Assembly: GCA_022984795.1 (NCBI GenBank)
Contig: JALIHJ010000029.1
Span: 202,720-266,719, forward strand
From: Fabrea salina
Lineage: Eukaryota > Ciliophora > Heterotrichea > Heterotrichida > Fabreidae
DNA: 64,000 bases
Direction of reading: 5' to 3'
This document shows positions 1-8,600 of this stretch, piece after piece. A program made the translations under genes and the position numbers. Every line of letters begins with the position of its first letter. The stretch's first letter is position 1. Below the pieces are notes generated by a model. That model made no database searches, had not been told where the DNA came from, and saw only the letters and a program-made list of their open reading frames with translations.

Positions 1-1916
1 GAATAGACAGACTTGACAACGAAACAGACCACTACGCACTTTTCTACAACCTAGGAGCTTCTCACTTGCAAGTAAGTGTGGCCAAGTACAGTGTGGCAGA
101 AAGGAAAGTAATGGGAGTTAAAAGACAGCTAGAAAACATTGAGATGCTCTCCCACGTAGAAAACCCTTTTGTAGGCGGGGTGATGTTTGACTCGTTGATT
201 ACTGAGTACTTGCTAGAAGAGTTCCAGAGACAAAAGGGCCAGAGTTTACAAGACTCAGCCAAGGCCAAAGTCAAGTTGTTCCAGGCTGCCAACTCTGCCA
301 AAAAGACTTTAAGTGCAAGTAAGTTCACTCCTATTCAGATCAACAATATACACAAAGGAATTGACTTCTCGACTTCAATTACTCGAGAAAACTTTGAGGA
401 GATGCTGAGTCCTCACTTAGCTGCTTTGGTGGTCCCAGTTCACAAAGCCATTTCTGAGGCTGGACTTAGTCTGTCGCAAATCAACAACTTCGAAATAGTA
501 GGAGGTGTTTCAAGGGTTCCTAAAGTTCAGGAGTACCTTAAGCAGGAACTAGGTGTTGAACTTGCTGTGCACCTTAACGGAGACGAAGCAATGGCACACG
601 GGTCAGCATTGTACGCAGCTAACTTCAGTTCAACTGTGCAAATCAAGCCTATTTGGCTTACAGACATCAGCAACTTTGGAGTGCAAGCTAAGTTTTACGG
701 TTCGGAGTTTTACCAAGAAAGTGAACTTTTTGGAAAGGAAAGTGCTTTGGGAACTCTTAAGAAGATTAACTTTACTTGTGGAGAAGACCTAAAGGTAGTG
801 GTTGAGGGTGTGTATAGTGAAGAGTTCCAAGAACTATTGGAGTACCAGGTAACTGGAATCAAAGAACTCAAAGACACCTACTTAAATGACCCCGAGGTGA
901 AATTGACCTTTGCACTTGACAGAAGTGGGATTCCTTTTTTAAAGAACGCAGAAGCCCAACTAGAAGTTGAGGTCACAGAAGTAGTGACTAAAAAGGTCCC
1001 TAAAGAACCATCAAAACAAGAAACTGAAGAAGAAACTGCCTCAGAAGAAGAAACTGCCGAAGAAGAAACTGCCGAAGAAACTCTCTCAGAAGAAATCACC
1101 AAACTCGAAACCAAAAAGTTTGTCTTAAACACCACTTCAACCCAACTAGAGAAGCCTTTCCCCCTGAACGCCACAGAGATAAAACAAATCCGAGACGGCT
1201 TCAAAGCAAGAAGAGACCAAGAAGAAGAAATCAAACGTCTTGTCCAAGTGAAAAACGACATTGAGTCGTACATTTACTACATGAAAGAAAAAATCGAAGA
1301 CGAAGAGTTCCTCAAAGTCACTCAAGAACAAGAAAGGTCTGAGTTCATGGAAGAACTAGTTAAAGCCCAAGACTGGATGGAAACTGAAGAGTTCGACAAG
1401 TTAAAGTCTTGGGAAATCCGCAAAGCCAAAAGAGACCTTGAAAACAAGTTTGTAGATGCCATGGACAGACTCAGCGAACTCCAAATAAGAGACCAAGTAG
1501 TGAAGGAGTCTTTAGCTGGACTTAAAAAACTCGAAACTAAACTTGAAGCAATTAAAGAAAGCAAACCTTGGATCAACGAAGAAGAACTAGAAAGTGCTAA
1601 CACTAAGATCCAAGAAGCTAAAGACTGGATTCAGGAAAAAGTCGAGGAACAAGGCTTTAAAGAACTGTGGGAAGCTCCTGCTTTCAGGTCTAAGGAAGTA
1701 GAACTCAAGATACCTCCTATTGAAAGGGAACTAGACAGACTCAAGCGGAAACAAAAACCTAAAGAAAAGAAAAAGGAACCTGAAACTAAGGATACTCAAG
1801 AGAGTCCCAGGAACCTCAAGAAGAGGAACCTCAAGAAGAGCCTCAAGAACCTCAAGAAGAGGAACCTCAAGAAAAACTTCAAGAACCCCAAAAAGACAAA
1901 GACGACCTTTAAATAG
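1..1916 (+). CDS. HYOU1/GRP170-like ER Hsp70-superfamily chaperone, 5' truncated
   Basis: The frame is open through the left edge of the window, so the N-terminal part of the nucleotide-binding domain lies outside it. The visible part has the Hsp70 landmark G-G-V-S-R-V-P followed by K-V-Q-E-Y-L (about nt 500-535), then a substrate-binding region, an acidic insert made of repeated EEETA units (nt 1020-1095) and a long charged helical lid. This layout, with an acidic loop and an extended lid, is that of the large Hsp70 relatives HYOU1/GRP170, which act as nucleotide exchange factors and holdases in the ER lumen. The straight reading ends at 1916 with a basic tail of repeated NLKKR. In another frame the same DNA encodes PQEEE repeats and ends KDKDDL at 1910-1912, an ER-retention-like tail, so I suspect a single-base break near 1806-1808. 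Family call is firm; the exact C-terminus is not. Confidence 0.85.
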   Translation, partial: IDRLDNETDHYALFYNLGASHLQVSVAKYSVAERKVMGVKRQLENIEMLSHVENPFVGGVMFDSLITEYLLEEFQRQKGQSLQDSAKAKVKLFQAANSAKKTLSASKFTPIQINNIHKGIDFSTSITRENFEEMLSPHLAALVVPVHKAISEAGLSLSQINNFEIVGGVSRVPKVQEYLKQELGVELAVHLNGDEAMAHGSALYAANFSSTVQIKPIWLTDISNFGVQAKFYGSEFYQESELFGKESALGTLKKINFTCGEDLKVVVEGVYSEEFQELLEYQVTGIKELKDTYLNDPEVKLTFALDRSGIPFLKNAEAQLEVEVTEVVTKKVPKEPSKQETEEETASEEETAEEETAEETLSEEITKLETKKFVLNTTSTQLEKPFPLNATEIKQIRDGFKARRDQEEEIKRLVQVKNDIESYIYYMKEKIEDEEFLKVTQEQERSEFMEELVKAQDWMETEEFDKLKSWEIRKAKRDLENKFVDAMDRLSELQIRDQVVKESLAGLKKLETKLEAIKESKPWINEEELESANTKIQEAKDWIQEKVEEQGFKELWEAPAFRSKEVELKIPPIERELDRLKRKQKPKEKKKEPETKDTQESPRNLKKRNLKKSLKNLKKRNLKKNFKNPKKTKTTFK

Positions 1917-1930
1917 TTAAGGCGGTATAA

Positions 1931-3994
1931 ATGAAACTAATTCTCAACGTAGCAGAAAAACCCAGTGTGGCCCGGGAAGTTGCCAGAATCCTAAGTAACA
2001 ATACCATGCGTAGAGTGGAAGGAAAAACCAAGTACAACCCTGTATACGAGTTCAAGTACACTGTGAGCGGAGAAGACGTAATGATGCGGATGACTTCAGT
2101 CCAAGGCCACATCATGAACCTGAACTTCACTGAGCCCCACAGCAACTGGAACCGAGTTCCCCCTGAAGAACTCTTTTTCGCACCGTTAAGTAGAGTAATC
2201 ACAACAGATAAAAAAGAACTAGCTGAAAACTTAGTACACTGTACAAGAAACATCAACCTCCTGGCACTATGGCTTGACTGCGACCGAGAAGGCGAAAACA
2301 TTGCTTACGAAGTAATACAAATAGTCAAGAACCACACTAACCTTCCTTGGTCTATGATCCGCAGAGCCCACTTTTCAGCCCTCACACAAACTGACATCCA
2401 AAACGCAGCCCAGAATTTAGGGTACCCTAAACAGGAACTTTCAGAAGCAGTGGACGCTAGACAAGAACTGGACTTGCGCTTAGGAGCTATTTTCACTAGG
2501 TTCCAAACAATAGGACTCAAGCAAAAGATTCCACAACTAGGAAGGAGCCTTATATCTTGGGGGCCTTGCCAGTTCCCTACTTTGGGGTTCGTAGTTAAAA
2601 GGTACTTGGAAATCCTTAACTTCAAGCCTGAGAAGTACTGGACTCTCGACATACAAGTTTCTAAGTCCAACAAAGTAGCTAAGTTCAAGTGGCAGCGGAA
2701 ACGACTCTTTGACTTCGAAGCCTGTGCTGTGATTTACCAAAAAGCGTTGGAAAGCCACAAAGGCGTAGTTTTAGAAGTGAACAAGTCAGAAAAGTCCAAG
2801 TGGAGACCTATCCCACTAGCCACTGTGGCCTTCCAGAAACTAGTTTCCAACAAACTAAAGTTTTCTTCAGACAAAGCTATGAAGATTGCTGAGAACCTTT
2901 ACAACAAGGGCTACATCAGTTACCCCAGGACCGAAACTGACTTTTTCAAGACAACTATAAACTTAAGAGAGCTTGTTTCCAAACAAGTCCACAGTGAAGA
3001 CTGGGGCAGCTACGCCAACAAACTCGTAGAGTCAGACTTCAACTGGCCTAGGAACGGCAAAAACGACGACCAGTCCCACCCACCTATTCACCCTGTTAAA
3101 CTAGCTACTAAACAGCAACTAGACTCTGACGAGTGGAAAGTTTACGAACTAATTACAAGGCACTTCTTGGCTTCTTGTTCCAAAGACGCAAAAGGCTTTG
3201 AAACCAAAGCAGTGCTTGAGTACGGGTCAGAACTGTTTGACTGCACAGGACTTGCTGTGACTGAGCAGAACTACCTAGAAGTGTACCCTTACCAAAAGTG
3301 GAGTGAAAACGAAATTCCTTACTTCGAACAAAACGAAGAAGTCTTTCCCTCTGAGTTTTTGATGAACGAACACCAAACCCAGCCTCCTTCTTTGCTGAGT
3401 GAAAGCGACTTGATATCTTTGATGGACAAAGCAGGCATTGGAACAGATGCTACTATTCACCAACACATAAAAACTATACAAGACAGAAACTACGCTGTGA
3501 AACTTCCTTCTCAGCAGTTCAAACCTACACCTTTAGGCCTGGCTTTAGTTCAGGCTTACGAAAAAATGGGAACTTCACTGCACAACCCAGAACTCAGAGC
3601 TAAGATGGAAGCAGGCATGGGAGAAATAGCTAACCGCACCAAAGACAAAGAGTCTGTAATTCAGGAATGCCTTGCTGACATGAAAGCTGTGTACGAAGTA
3701 GTTAAGTCCAACATTCATGTCCTCATAGAGACCGTTAAAGAAAACCTAGAAAACATCCCTGAAGAAGAAGTAAGAGACACTGTGACTTGTTACATATGCC
3801 AAGAACCAGGCCACATTGCAACTAACTGTCCTACAAGACAACAAGGGCCTAACCAAGCTACCTGTTTCAAGTGTGGGAACCCTGGACACTACTCCAACAA
3901 CTGCACCCAAAAAACTTGTTCTGAGTGCGGACAAGTAGGCAGGCACCCTAGAGGAACTAACTGTCCAGCAGTGAGAGGTAAAAATCGCAAGTAA
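1931..3994 (+). CDS. TOP3A: DNA topoisomerase III alpha (type IA) with C-terminal zinc knuckles
   Basis: A 687-residue protein that starts 14 nt after the HYOU1-like gene. The N-terminus has the TOPRIM signatures EKPSVAREVARIL and DCDREGE, and the catalytic tyrosine lies in GYISYPRTETD (Tyr331 by count). The type IA core runs to about residue 600. After it come three cysteine modules: two CCHC knuckles, CYICQEPGHIATNC and CFKCGNPGHYSNNC, and a related CSECGQ module. The enzyme passes single strands through a transient break; with a RecQ helicase and RMI1 it dissolves double Holliday junctions. Retroviral-type CCHC knuckles at the C-terminus are known in plant and animal TOP3A and are thought to bind single-stranded DNA. 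The start is preceded by TATAA directly against the ATG. Confidence 0.95.
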   Translation: MKLILNVAEKPSVAREVARILSNNTMRRVEGKTKYNPVYEFKYTVSGEDVMMRMTSVQGHIMNLNFTEPHSNWNRVPPEELFFAPLSRVITTDKKELAENLVHCTRNINLLALWLDCDREGENIAYEVIQIVKNHTNLPWSMIRRAHFSALTQTDIQNAAQNLGYPKQELSEAVDARQELDLRLGAIFTRFQTIGLKQKIPQLGRSLISWGPCQFPTLGFVVKRYLEILNFKPEKYWTLDIQVSKSNKVAKFKWQRKRLFDFEACAVIYQKALESHKGVVLEVNKSEKSKWRPIPLATVAFQKLVSNKLKFSSDKAMKIAENLYNKGYISYPRTETDFFKTTINLRELVSKQVHSEDWGSYANKLVESDFNWPRNGKNDDQSHPPIHPVKLATKQQLDSDEWKVYELITRHFLASCSKDAKGFETKAVLEYGSELFDCTGLAVTEQNYLEVYPYQKWSENEIPYFEQNEEVFPSEFLMNEHQTQPPSLLSESDLISLMDKAGIGTDATIHQHIKTIQDRNYAVKLPSQQFKPTPLGLALVQAYEKMGTSLHNPELRAKMEAGMGEIANRTKDKESVIQECLADMKAVYEVVKSNIHVLIETVKENLENIPEEEVRDTVTCYICQEPGHIATNCPTRQQGPNQATCFKCGNPGHYSNNCTQKTCSECGQVGRHPRGTNCPAVRGKNRK

Positions 3995-4822
3995 TTAATT
4001 TAGGTCTGGTAAGTTGCTAATTACTGACTCTTCATTTTCTTCTTCAATAATGGTTCCAGCACTTGCGAAGGGGTTGCAGGTTTGGTTGAGTCTTTGAGTG
4101 CATCTGTTGCAAAGTATTTCGCGGACTTGGTCCAGAGGCAAGCTGCTTTTTTGTTTGGAAGTCAAGTGTTCTATTTGCGAAGCAAGTTCTTCTTTTCTTT
4201 CACGCAAAGAGTCTGACTGGTCCCTTAGGTTTTCAAGTTCTTCTTCAGCCAATGCGCACTTTTCGGTGTACTCTCTTTCGGACTGATTGGTGCTTTCTAA
4301 AGCACTTCTTATTTCTTCAAGGTGTTTTCTGGACTCTTCGGCTTTTTTCTGTTCTTTTTCAAGTGCTTCTGTGAGTTCTTGTTCTTGTTGGGCTTGACTG
4401 TGCTCAGCAGTAACTAGTTGGTTTTCAAGTTCGTGGACTTGTTTGGACTTTTCAAAGTGTTCTTCGTAAAGGTTTTGGTTGGTTTCTTTGGTAGTTTGGA
4501 TTTCGTTCCTGAGTTTTTGGAGTTCTTGTTGGATTTCTTGGTTGATTTGGGACTTTATTATTTCAATGTCGCAGTTGTCACAGATCCTGTGTTTTTCGGA
4601 ATCGCCTTGTTTGGCTCTTCTTTTGAGGGAGTGTTCGTTGCATACACTTCCTCCGCAGAACCTGCAGTGGTGTCTCCGAGTGGTTAAGTTAAACTTTTTT
4701 TGGCAGATGTAGCACTTGTTGTCGAGTTTCCAATCCTTGGAAGAGTCTTCAGTGTTCGCAAGGCTAGAAGTAGTAGTTAATGAACTGCTGAAACTAGAGT
4801 ACTTTTTCTCCTCTTCAGACAT
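3995..4822 (-). CDS. FYVE zinc-finger coiled-coil protein
   Basis: A 275-residue protein. Residues 31-90 form a FYVE finger: the WxxD motif (W31, D34), C37xxC40, the R+HHC+xCG core (R49-G57) and a final CxxC. These residues bind phosphatidylinositol 3-phosphate on endosomes. From about residue 95 to 230 there is a long Glu/Lys-rich coiled coil, then a short acidic tail with two Cys pairs. This resembles small FYVE/coiled-coil tethers of the early endosome (EEA1 or rabenosyn style), but no specific orthologue is recognised. It is convergent with topoisomerase III, with the stop codons immediately adjacent, and divergent from the next gene with 22 nt between start codons. The start ATG sits in TATAAATG. 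Confidence 0.85.
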   Translation of the reverse strand: MSEEEKKYSSFSSSLTTTSSLANTEDSSKDWKLDNKCYICQKKFNLTTRRHHCRFCGGSVCNEHSLKRRAKQGDSEKHRICDNCDIEIIKSQINQEIQQELQKLRNEIQTTKETNQNLYEEHFEKSKQVHELENQLVTAEHSQAQQEQELTEALEKEQKKAEESRKHLEEIRSALESTNQSEREYTEKCALAEEELENLRDQSDSLRERKEELASQIEHLTSKQKSSLPLDQVREILCNRCTQRLNQTCNPFASAGTIIEEENEESVISNLPDLN

Positions 4823-4844
4823 TTATAAGATTTACTGTATCATT
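4823..4844. promoter_or_regulatory. 22-nt divergent promoter region
   Basis: It lies between the start codons of the FYVE gene (-) and the helical protein (+). On the minus strand it ends in TATAA directly against the ATG, giving TATAAATG. Confidence 0.45.
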
Positions 4845-5672
4845 ATGGACTACCTTCAAATTCAAGCTAAAGAGCAAAAAGAAAAACTCAGTGCTTGTCT
4901 AGACTACATCCGTTCTTTCAAAGCTTTCCTCAAAACCGTGGCTAAGTCCCACGAAGCCCTAATCAAGCAGTACTTAAAATCTTTGGTCAAGTTCAAACAG
5001 CCTTATGATAAAAGGTGCTTTTCTATGGATTCCAAGTCACGTCTTTACATACAGACTTATGTTAACTTAAACCAAAAAATAGCAGAGTCTGCCAAAGCTG
5101 GGCACTCACGACTTAAGTCTTTAGCAGAAGACATTAAGTCCTACATAACCTCCACTGAAGCCATTCCCAAAAAAATAAGCAACATCAAAAAAGCCTACGA
5201 AAAAAGCATCAACTGCAAAGAATTCACCCAACTCAAAAAAACAGACGGCAGAGACTCGCCTAACGAAATCCTCCAGAAAAAAAGCAGTTCTTGCGACTTC
5301 GAAACTTCCCAACAAATGCTAGACTGGCTCACCAAAGCTGCAGAGAGTGCCCAAAACCAAACTTACGAAGTGTCTAAAATGGTGTACTTCAACTACATAT
5401 CTACACTTTCCAACTCCTTCATCAAAGGCACTGCTAGCCGCAACTCCAGCTTCGCTAGTTCAGACAAAGAAAACTCCAGTCCTTCTGAGTGCTTCAGAGA
5501 ACTAAGTCCTATACAAAAACACCCCCAAATGCTTACTGAGCCTAAGCCGCCCAGGCCTCCTAGAAGTCACTCAACAGTTTACTCAGACTGCACTTTACTG
5601 TCTGACAAAAGTTTTTCAGTTCCCAAACAAACCTTTACCTCCAAAATCAACAGAAAAAAGAGTTTAAGCTAA
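4845..5672 (+). CDS. Hypothetical helical protein with proline-rich tail
   Basis: The frame is open further upstream but that part overlaps the FYVE gene on the other strand, so I place the start at the ATG at 4845, giving 275 residues. Residues 1-140 look wholly alpha-helical and rich in Lys, which would fit a BAR- or IMD-like helical bundle, but I do not recognise a family. The C-terminal third is Ser-rich and carries a short SH3-ligand-like stretch (KPPRPPR) followed by S/T. A helical membrane-binding bundle with a proline-rich tail would suit a cytoskeletal or endocytic adaptor; that is inference only. Its last 9 nt overlap the 3' end of the next gene on the minus strand. Confidence 0.65.
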   Translation: MDYLQIQAKEQKEKLSACLDYIRSFKAFLKTVAKSHEALIKQYLKSLVKFKQPYDKRCFSMDSKSRLYIQTYVNLNQKIAESAKAGHSRLKSLAEDIKSYITSTEAIPKKISNIKKAYEKSINCKEFTQLKKTDGRDSPNEILQKKSSSCDFETSQQMLDWLTKAAESAQNQTYEVSKMVYFNYISTLSNSFIKGTASRNSSFASSDKENSSPSECFRELSPIQKHPQMLTEPKPPRPPRSHSTVYSDCTLLSDKSFSVPKQTFTSKINRKKSLS

Positions 5673-7955
5673 CATTTTAGTAACTACTTCTAAACCTTGG
5701 AACTTTGAGTTGGTAGCTTTTATAAGGCTACTTAAGTCTTTTTTTTGGGAAGTTGAAAGTTTAAGTGTTTCTGCAAGTGTTTTAAGCCAAGTTTCGAGTT
5801 CTGGACACTGAGTCTCAGTAGGAGGGAAGATCACTATTTGTTTCAGGATCTTAAAGCAAGTGTTCTGACTAACTAGGTTCTCTAAAAGCAGAGCTTCTGG
5901 GTTGAACAACTTCATTAGTGAGTAAAGTTTTCTGGGGTTGGAAACTACTTTAGAAATAGCTTCTTCGTAGTTTTGTTTAGCAAGCATTATGCTGATTTCT
6001 TCGTGGGAATTGCTTTTGCTTGAAGACCCGCCTAAACTTATCCACCTTTCTTTAAGGTACTCTTCGCAGGTTTTAAGTTTAGTAATTGACTTCATAAGTT
6101 GAGTTTCCAAGTGCTTAACTATTTCGTCCAAAAGTTCTAGTTTTGACTCAGTGTTGCTCTGTATGTACTGTCTTTCCTGGGAAAGTTCTTCTTGCTTAGC
6201 TACAAACTCTTTAATGCCTACTTCAAAGTGCTTACTAGCTTGGAACACTACTTCGTTGAACACACTTTGCAAAGCTGGAACTACTTTAGGCCTGATGTCC
6301 TGGAAGGTTTGCTCCATCTGAGCAATTGACTTTTGAGTGAACTTGAAGCCTGAAGCACTTTCCTGGATGGCTTTTCTGAACCAAGCTAAGTTGCACACTG
6401 AGTTGACCTTGTCGGAGACTTTGTCCATGTTTTGGTGGACGCAGTTTGTAAGTACAGAGGGTAGCTGCTCTGCAGTTTCTTCCTTTTTGCACTCTTCAGT
6501 GCTACTTGTAAATATAGCTACTGCGTTTTTATTGCACACTGCAAACATAGACAAACCACACCAGTGAACTAAACCAACCTGGTAAGTAAGTTTGTAGTCT
6601 ATGATGCTGCAGAACTTAAGGGAGTTCCTTACTTCGCCTAGCTGCACAATGCTTAGTGTGGAGTTTTGAGGGTCAGCTATGATGAGTCCAGAGGGGTTCA
6701 GTGAGATCTTTTTGGCGTTAATAGAAGAAATGTGGAGCGTGTGGAGTTGGCTTTGTGACTCCCAGTTCCAAATAGTGAATTCGTTTTGGGACTTGCCAGA
6801 AGTGATTACTGTTTGGGAGTTTAAAAAGTCCACAGTGATCAAAGAAGAATAAATCATAGTGTTGTACGTGTGAGGGTGGCACTGGAACAGAGTTTGTTCA
6901 GTTTCAAAGTCCAAGACTTTTACTTCGCCTTGTCCGTACGCAACTCCAATAATCTGGTCGTAGTAAGGGTTAAAAGACATGTAGTGGACTTTTTCAGTGA
7001 AGCTCAGGACTTTGTACCACTCTATAGCTTGGAACTTGGAGTTGGTTTTCCAAAGCACTACTTCGTCAGAACAAATGCTGCTAAAGTACTTTTTGCGGGT
7101 TGGGTGCCAGTGGAGTTGCTCTAGAGTGTTGTTTAGAGAAGGGTAGTTTAAAGAGCACTCTTTTGAGTCTAGGTTCCAGATTTGGATGCTGGAGTTCCCT
7201 TTTAGCACTAACAAGTTGTTGGTTTTTTGGCTTATGCTTAGGTCTTTGACTTCTAAGTCGTTAGCTAGAGTTATAAGTCCGCCTTCAATGTCTATAACCT
7301 GAACTTTCTTTTTGGCGTAGTAACAGACGAAGTTAAAGTTCCCCACTAAAAAAGAAATTTCGTACCTAGAATGCCGGGGAATAACAATTAGTGGGTTGAT
7401 GGGCACTGAGTCAGAAGAAGGCATGTACTTAATGACTTTTTGAGAAGTGTCTAGTTGGTAGAAATTAGAAGGTTGGGTTGGTTTTTTCCGTATAGCGTTT
7501 TTGAGGCTTGAAAACTCAAGTAAACTTGACTCCTGAACTGCTTGGGCCAGCATTTCAGAGTCAGTTGTGATCTTTGTGATGTTTCCGAGACTAGCAAAGT
7601 ACTCTAGAGGAGCAAACCCTTCTGGGTCTCTTTCAATGAGTTTTTGGAGCTTCTTGTTGTTTCTGACGCTTTTGTCAGAGAAAAAGCTTTCGAAGGCCTT
7701 AGTTAGTTCTTTGAGTTTGGATTTGTAGTTGTCGTAAACACCCAGAAACTGCTGTATAAAAGCTTCAATAGTTACTTGGTTGTCTAAAGCTTCTTTGGCA
7801 GTAGGAAAGTAACTCAGGGGCATGTCCAGTGACTCCATTACCTTTTTAGTTAGTTCTTCTAAGTTTTGGTCATCAAGCACTGGTTTTTGGTCTTTTAATA
7901 GCGAAAAGCAACGAGTTGCAGTTTCCCTGACTACTTGGCAAAGGTGGTCTTCCAT
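5664..7955 (-). CDS. EDC4/Ge-1-like mRNA decapping scaffold (WD40 plus C-terminal helical domain)
   Basis: A 763-residue protein. The N-terminal 180 residues are helical. The middle (about 190-460) is a divergent WD40 propeller in which many blades lack the WD dipeptide (for example QIWNLDSKECSL). A coiled region follows. The last 110 residues resemble the Ge-1 C-terminal domain: NYEEAISKVV, then NPEALL, LVSQNTCFKILKQI and a final W-L-xx-L-A-x-x-L. EDC4/Ge-1 (VARICOSE in plants) is the P-body scaffold linking DCP1, DCP2 and XRN1. I base the call on domain order and the C-terminal pattern, not on close identity, so another WD40 scaffold is possible. Its 3' end overlaps the upstream + gene by 9 nt; the head-to-head spacer to HslV is 63 nt. 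Confidence 0.6.
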   Translation of the reverse strand: MEDHLCQVVRETATRCFSLLKDQKPVLDDQNLEELTKKVMESLDMPLSYFPTAKEALDNQVTIEAFIQQFLGVYDNYKSKLKELTKAFESFFSDKSVRNNKKLQKLIERDPEGFAPLEYFASLGNITKITTDSEMLAQAVQESSLLEFSSLKNAIRKKPTQPSNFYQLDTSQKVIKYMPSSDSVPINPLIVIPRHSRYEISFLVGNFNFVCYYAKKKVQVIDIEGGLITLANDLEVKDLSISQKTNNLLVLKGNSSIQIWNLDSKECSLNYPSLNNTLEQLHWHPTRKKYFSSICSDEVVLWKTNSKFQAIEWYKVLSFTEKVHYMSFNPYYDQIIGVAYGQGEVKVLDFETEQTLFQCHPHTYNTMIYSSLITVDFLNSQTVITSGKSQNEFTIWNWESQSQLHTLHISSINAKKISLNPSGLIIADPQNSTLSIVQLGEVRNSLKFCSIIDYKLTYQVGLVHWCGLSMFAVCNKNAVAIFTSSTEECKKEETAEQLPSVLTNCVHQNMDKVSDKVNSVCNLAWFRKAIQESASGFKFTQKSIAQMEQTFQDIRPKVVPALQSVFNEVVFQASKHFEVGIKEFVAKQEELSQERQYIQSNTESKLELLDEIVKHLETQLMKSITKLKTCEEYLKERWISLGGSSSKSNSHEEISIMLAKQNYEEAISKVVSNPRKLYSLMKLFNPEALLLENLVSQNTCFKILKQIVIFPPTETQCPELETWLKTLAETLKLSTSQKKDLSSLIKATNSKFQGLEVVTKMLA

Positions 7956-8018
7956 AATTATCAGTGAGAAGATTAATCGTCATTTTTCGGACTAAGAGTT
8001 CATCATGCATTCATATTT

Positions 8019-8594
8019 ATGGACAAACTAAGGTGGGTAAGCACTACGATTCTAGCTGTTCAAAGAGGCAACCAAGCTGTCATCATGGGTGACGGCCAAG
8101 TGTCCTTAGGCAGCACTGTTTTCAAAGGCAACGCCAGAAAAGTCCGCAAACTAGGCGAGAACGTTCTGTGTGGATTTGCTGGTAAACTCTAAAAAGGAAA
8201 CGCGGCAGACGCACTGACGCTTGTAGAGCGACTAGAAGGCCAGCTAGAGAAGTACCCTAGTCAAACCATGAGAGCCTGTGTGAACATTGCAAAGGCTTGG
8301 AGGACAGAGAAGTACCTGAGGCACTTAAACGCTTCGTTGATTGTGCTGGACAAACAAACTATGGTAGAACTAGACGGCACAGGAAACATCATTGAAGTCC
8401 CAGAAGGCGTAGTGGGAATTGGTTCTGGAGGACTGTATGCCCTGTGTAAGTTATAAGTAGCTGCAGCTAAGGCCTTGTTAGGAGAAACCCAACTTTCAGC
8501 CGAAGAGATTGCTGAGAGGTCTATGAAGATTGCTGCTGACTTGTGTATCTATACGAACCACAACTTCGTGAAAGAAAAGATTGAGTGGGAATAA
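8019..8594 (+). CDS. HSLV: HslV (ClpQ) ATP-dependent protease peptidase subunit, two 15-nt introns
   Basis: Removing two 15-nt introns (8182-8196 and 8446-8460) gives a 181-residue protein, close to the bacterial length. After an 8-residue propeptide, the sequence [11 protein letters not shown] places Thr9 as the N-terminal nucleophile. Counting from it, D17 and K33 fall exactly at the HslV active-site positions (GDGQ and RKVRK). Other family blocks are [16 protein letters not shown], [21 protein letters not shown] and DLCIYTNH. HslV forms a double hexamer capped by the AAA+ unfoldase HslU. In eukaryotes it occurs in scattered protist lineages (trypanosomes, Plasmodium) in mitochondria. The short N-terminal extension is a weak targeting signal at best. 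HslU is not in this window. POLA2 starts 6 nt downstream. Confidence 0.93.
8182..8196 (+). other. 15-nt intron 1 of HslV
   Basis: GTAAACTCTAAAAAG. It contains an in-frame TAA, and removing it joins FAG to [13 protein letters not shown] in the correct HslV frame (phase 1). Confidence 0.93.
8446..8460 (+). other. 15-nt intron 2 of HslV
   Basis: GTAAGTTATAAGTAG. It contains an in-frame TAA; removing it restores [15 protein letters not shown], a conserved HslV block (phase 1). Confidence 0.93.
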
Positions 8595-8600
8595 TAATAA

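Noticed and set aside
71-85. GTAAGTGTGGCCAAG looks like a 15-nt intron in the HYOU1-like gene
   Set aside because: It is in frame without a stop, and translating it gives a natural Hsp70-like strand (LQVSVAKYS); removal is not needed.
62-328. Antisense and shifted open frames over most genes (for example 878-1273, 25707-26066, 37993-38385, 47532-47864)
   Set aside because: They lie opposite or within well-supported genes, have no recognisable domains and show compositional shadow patterns.
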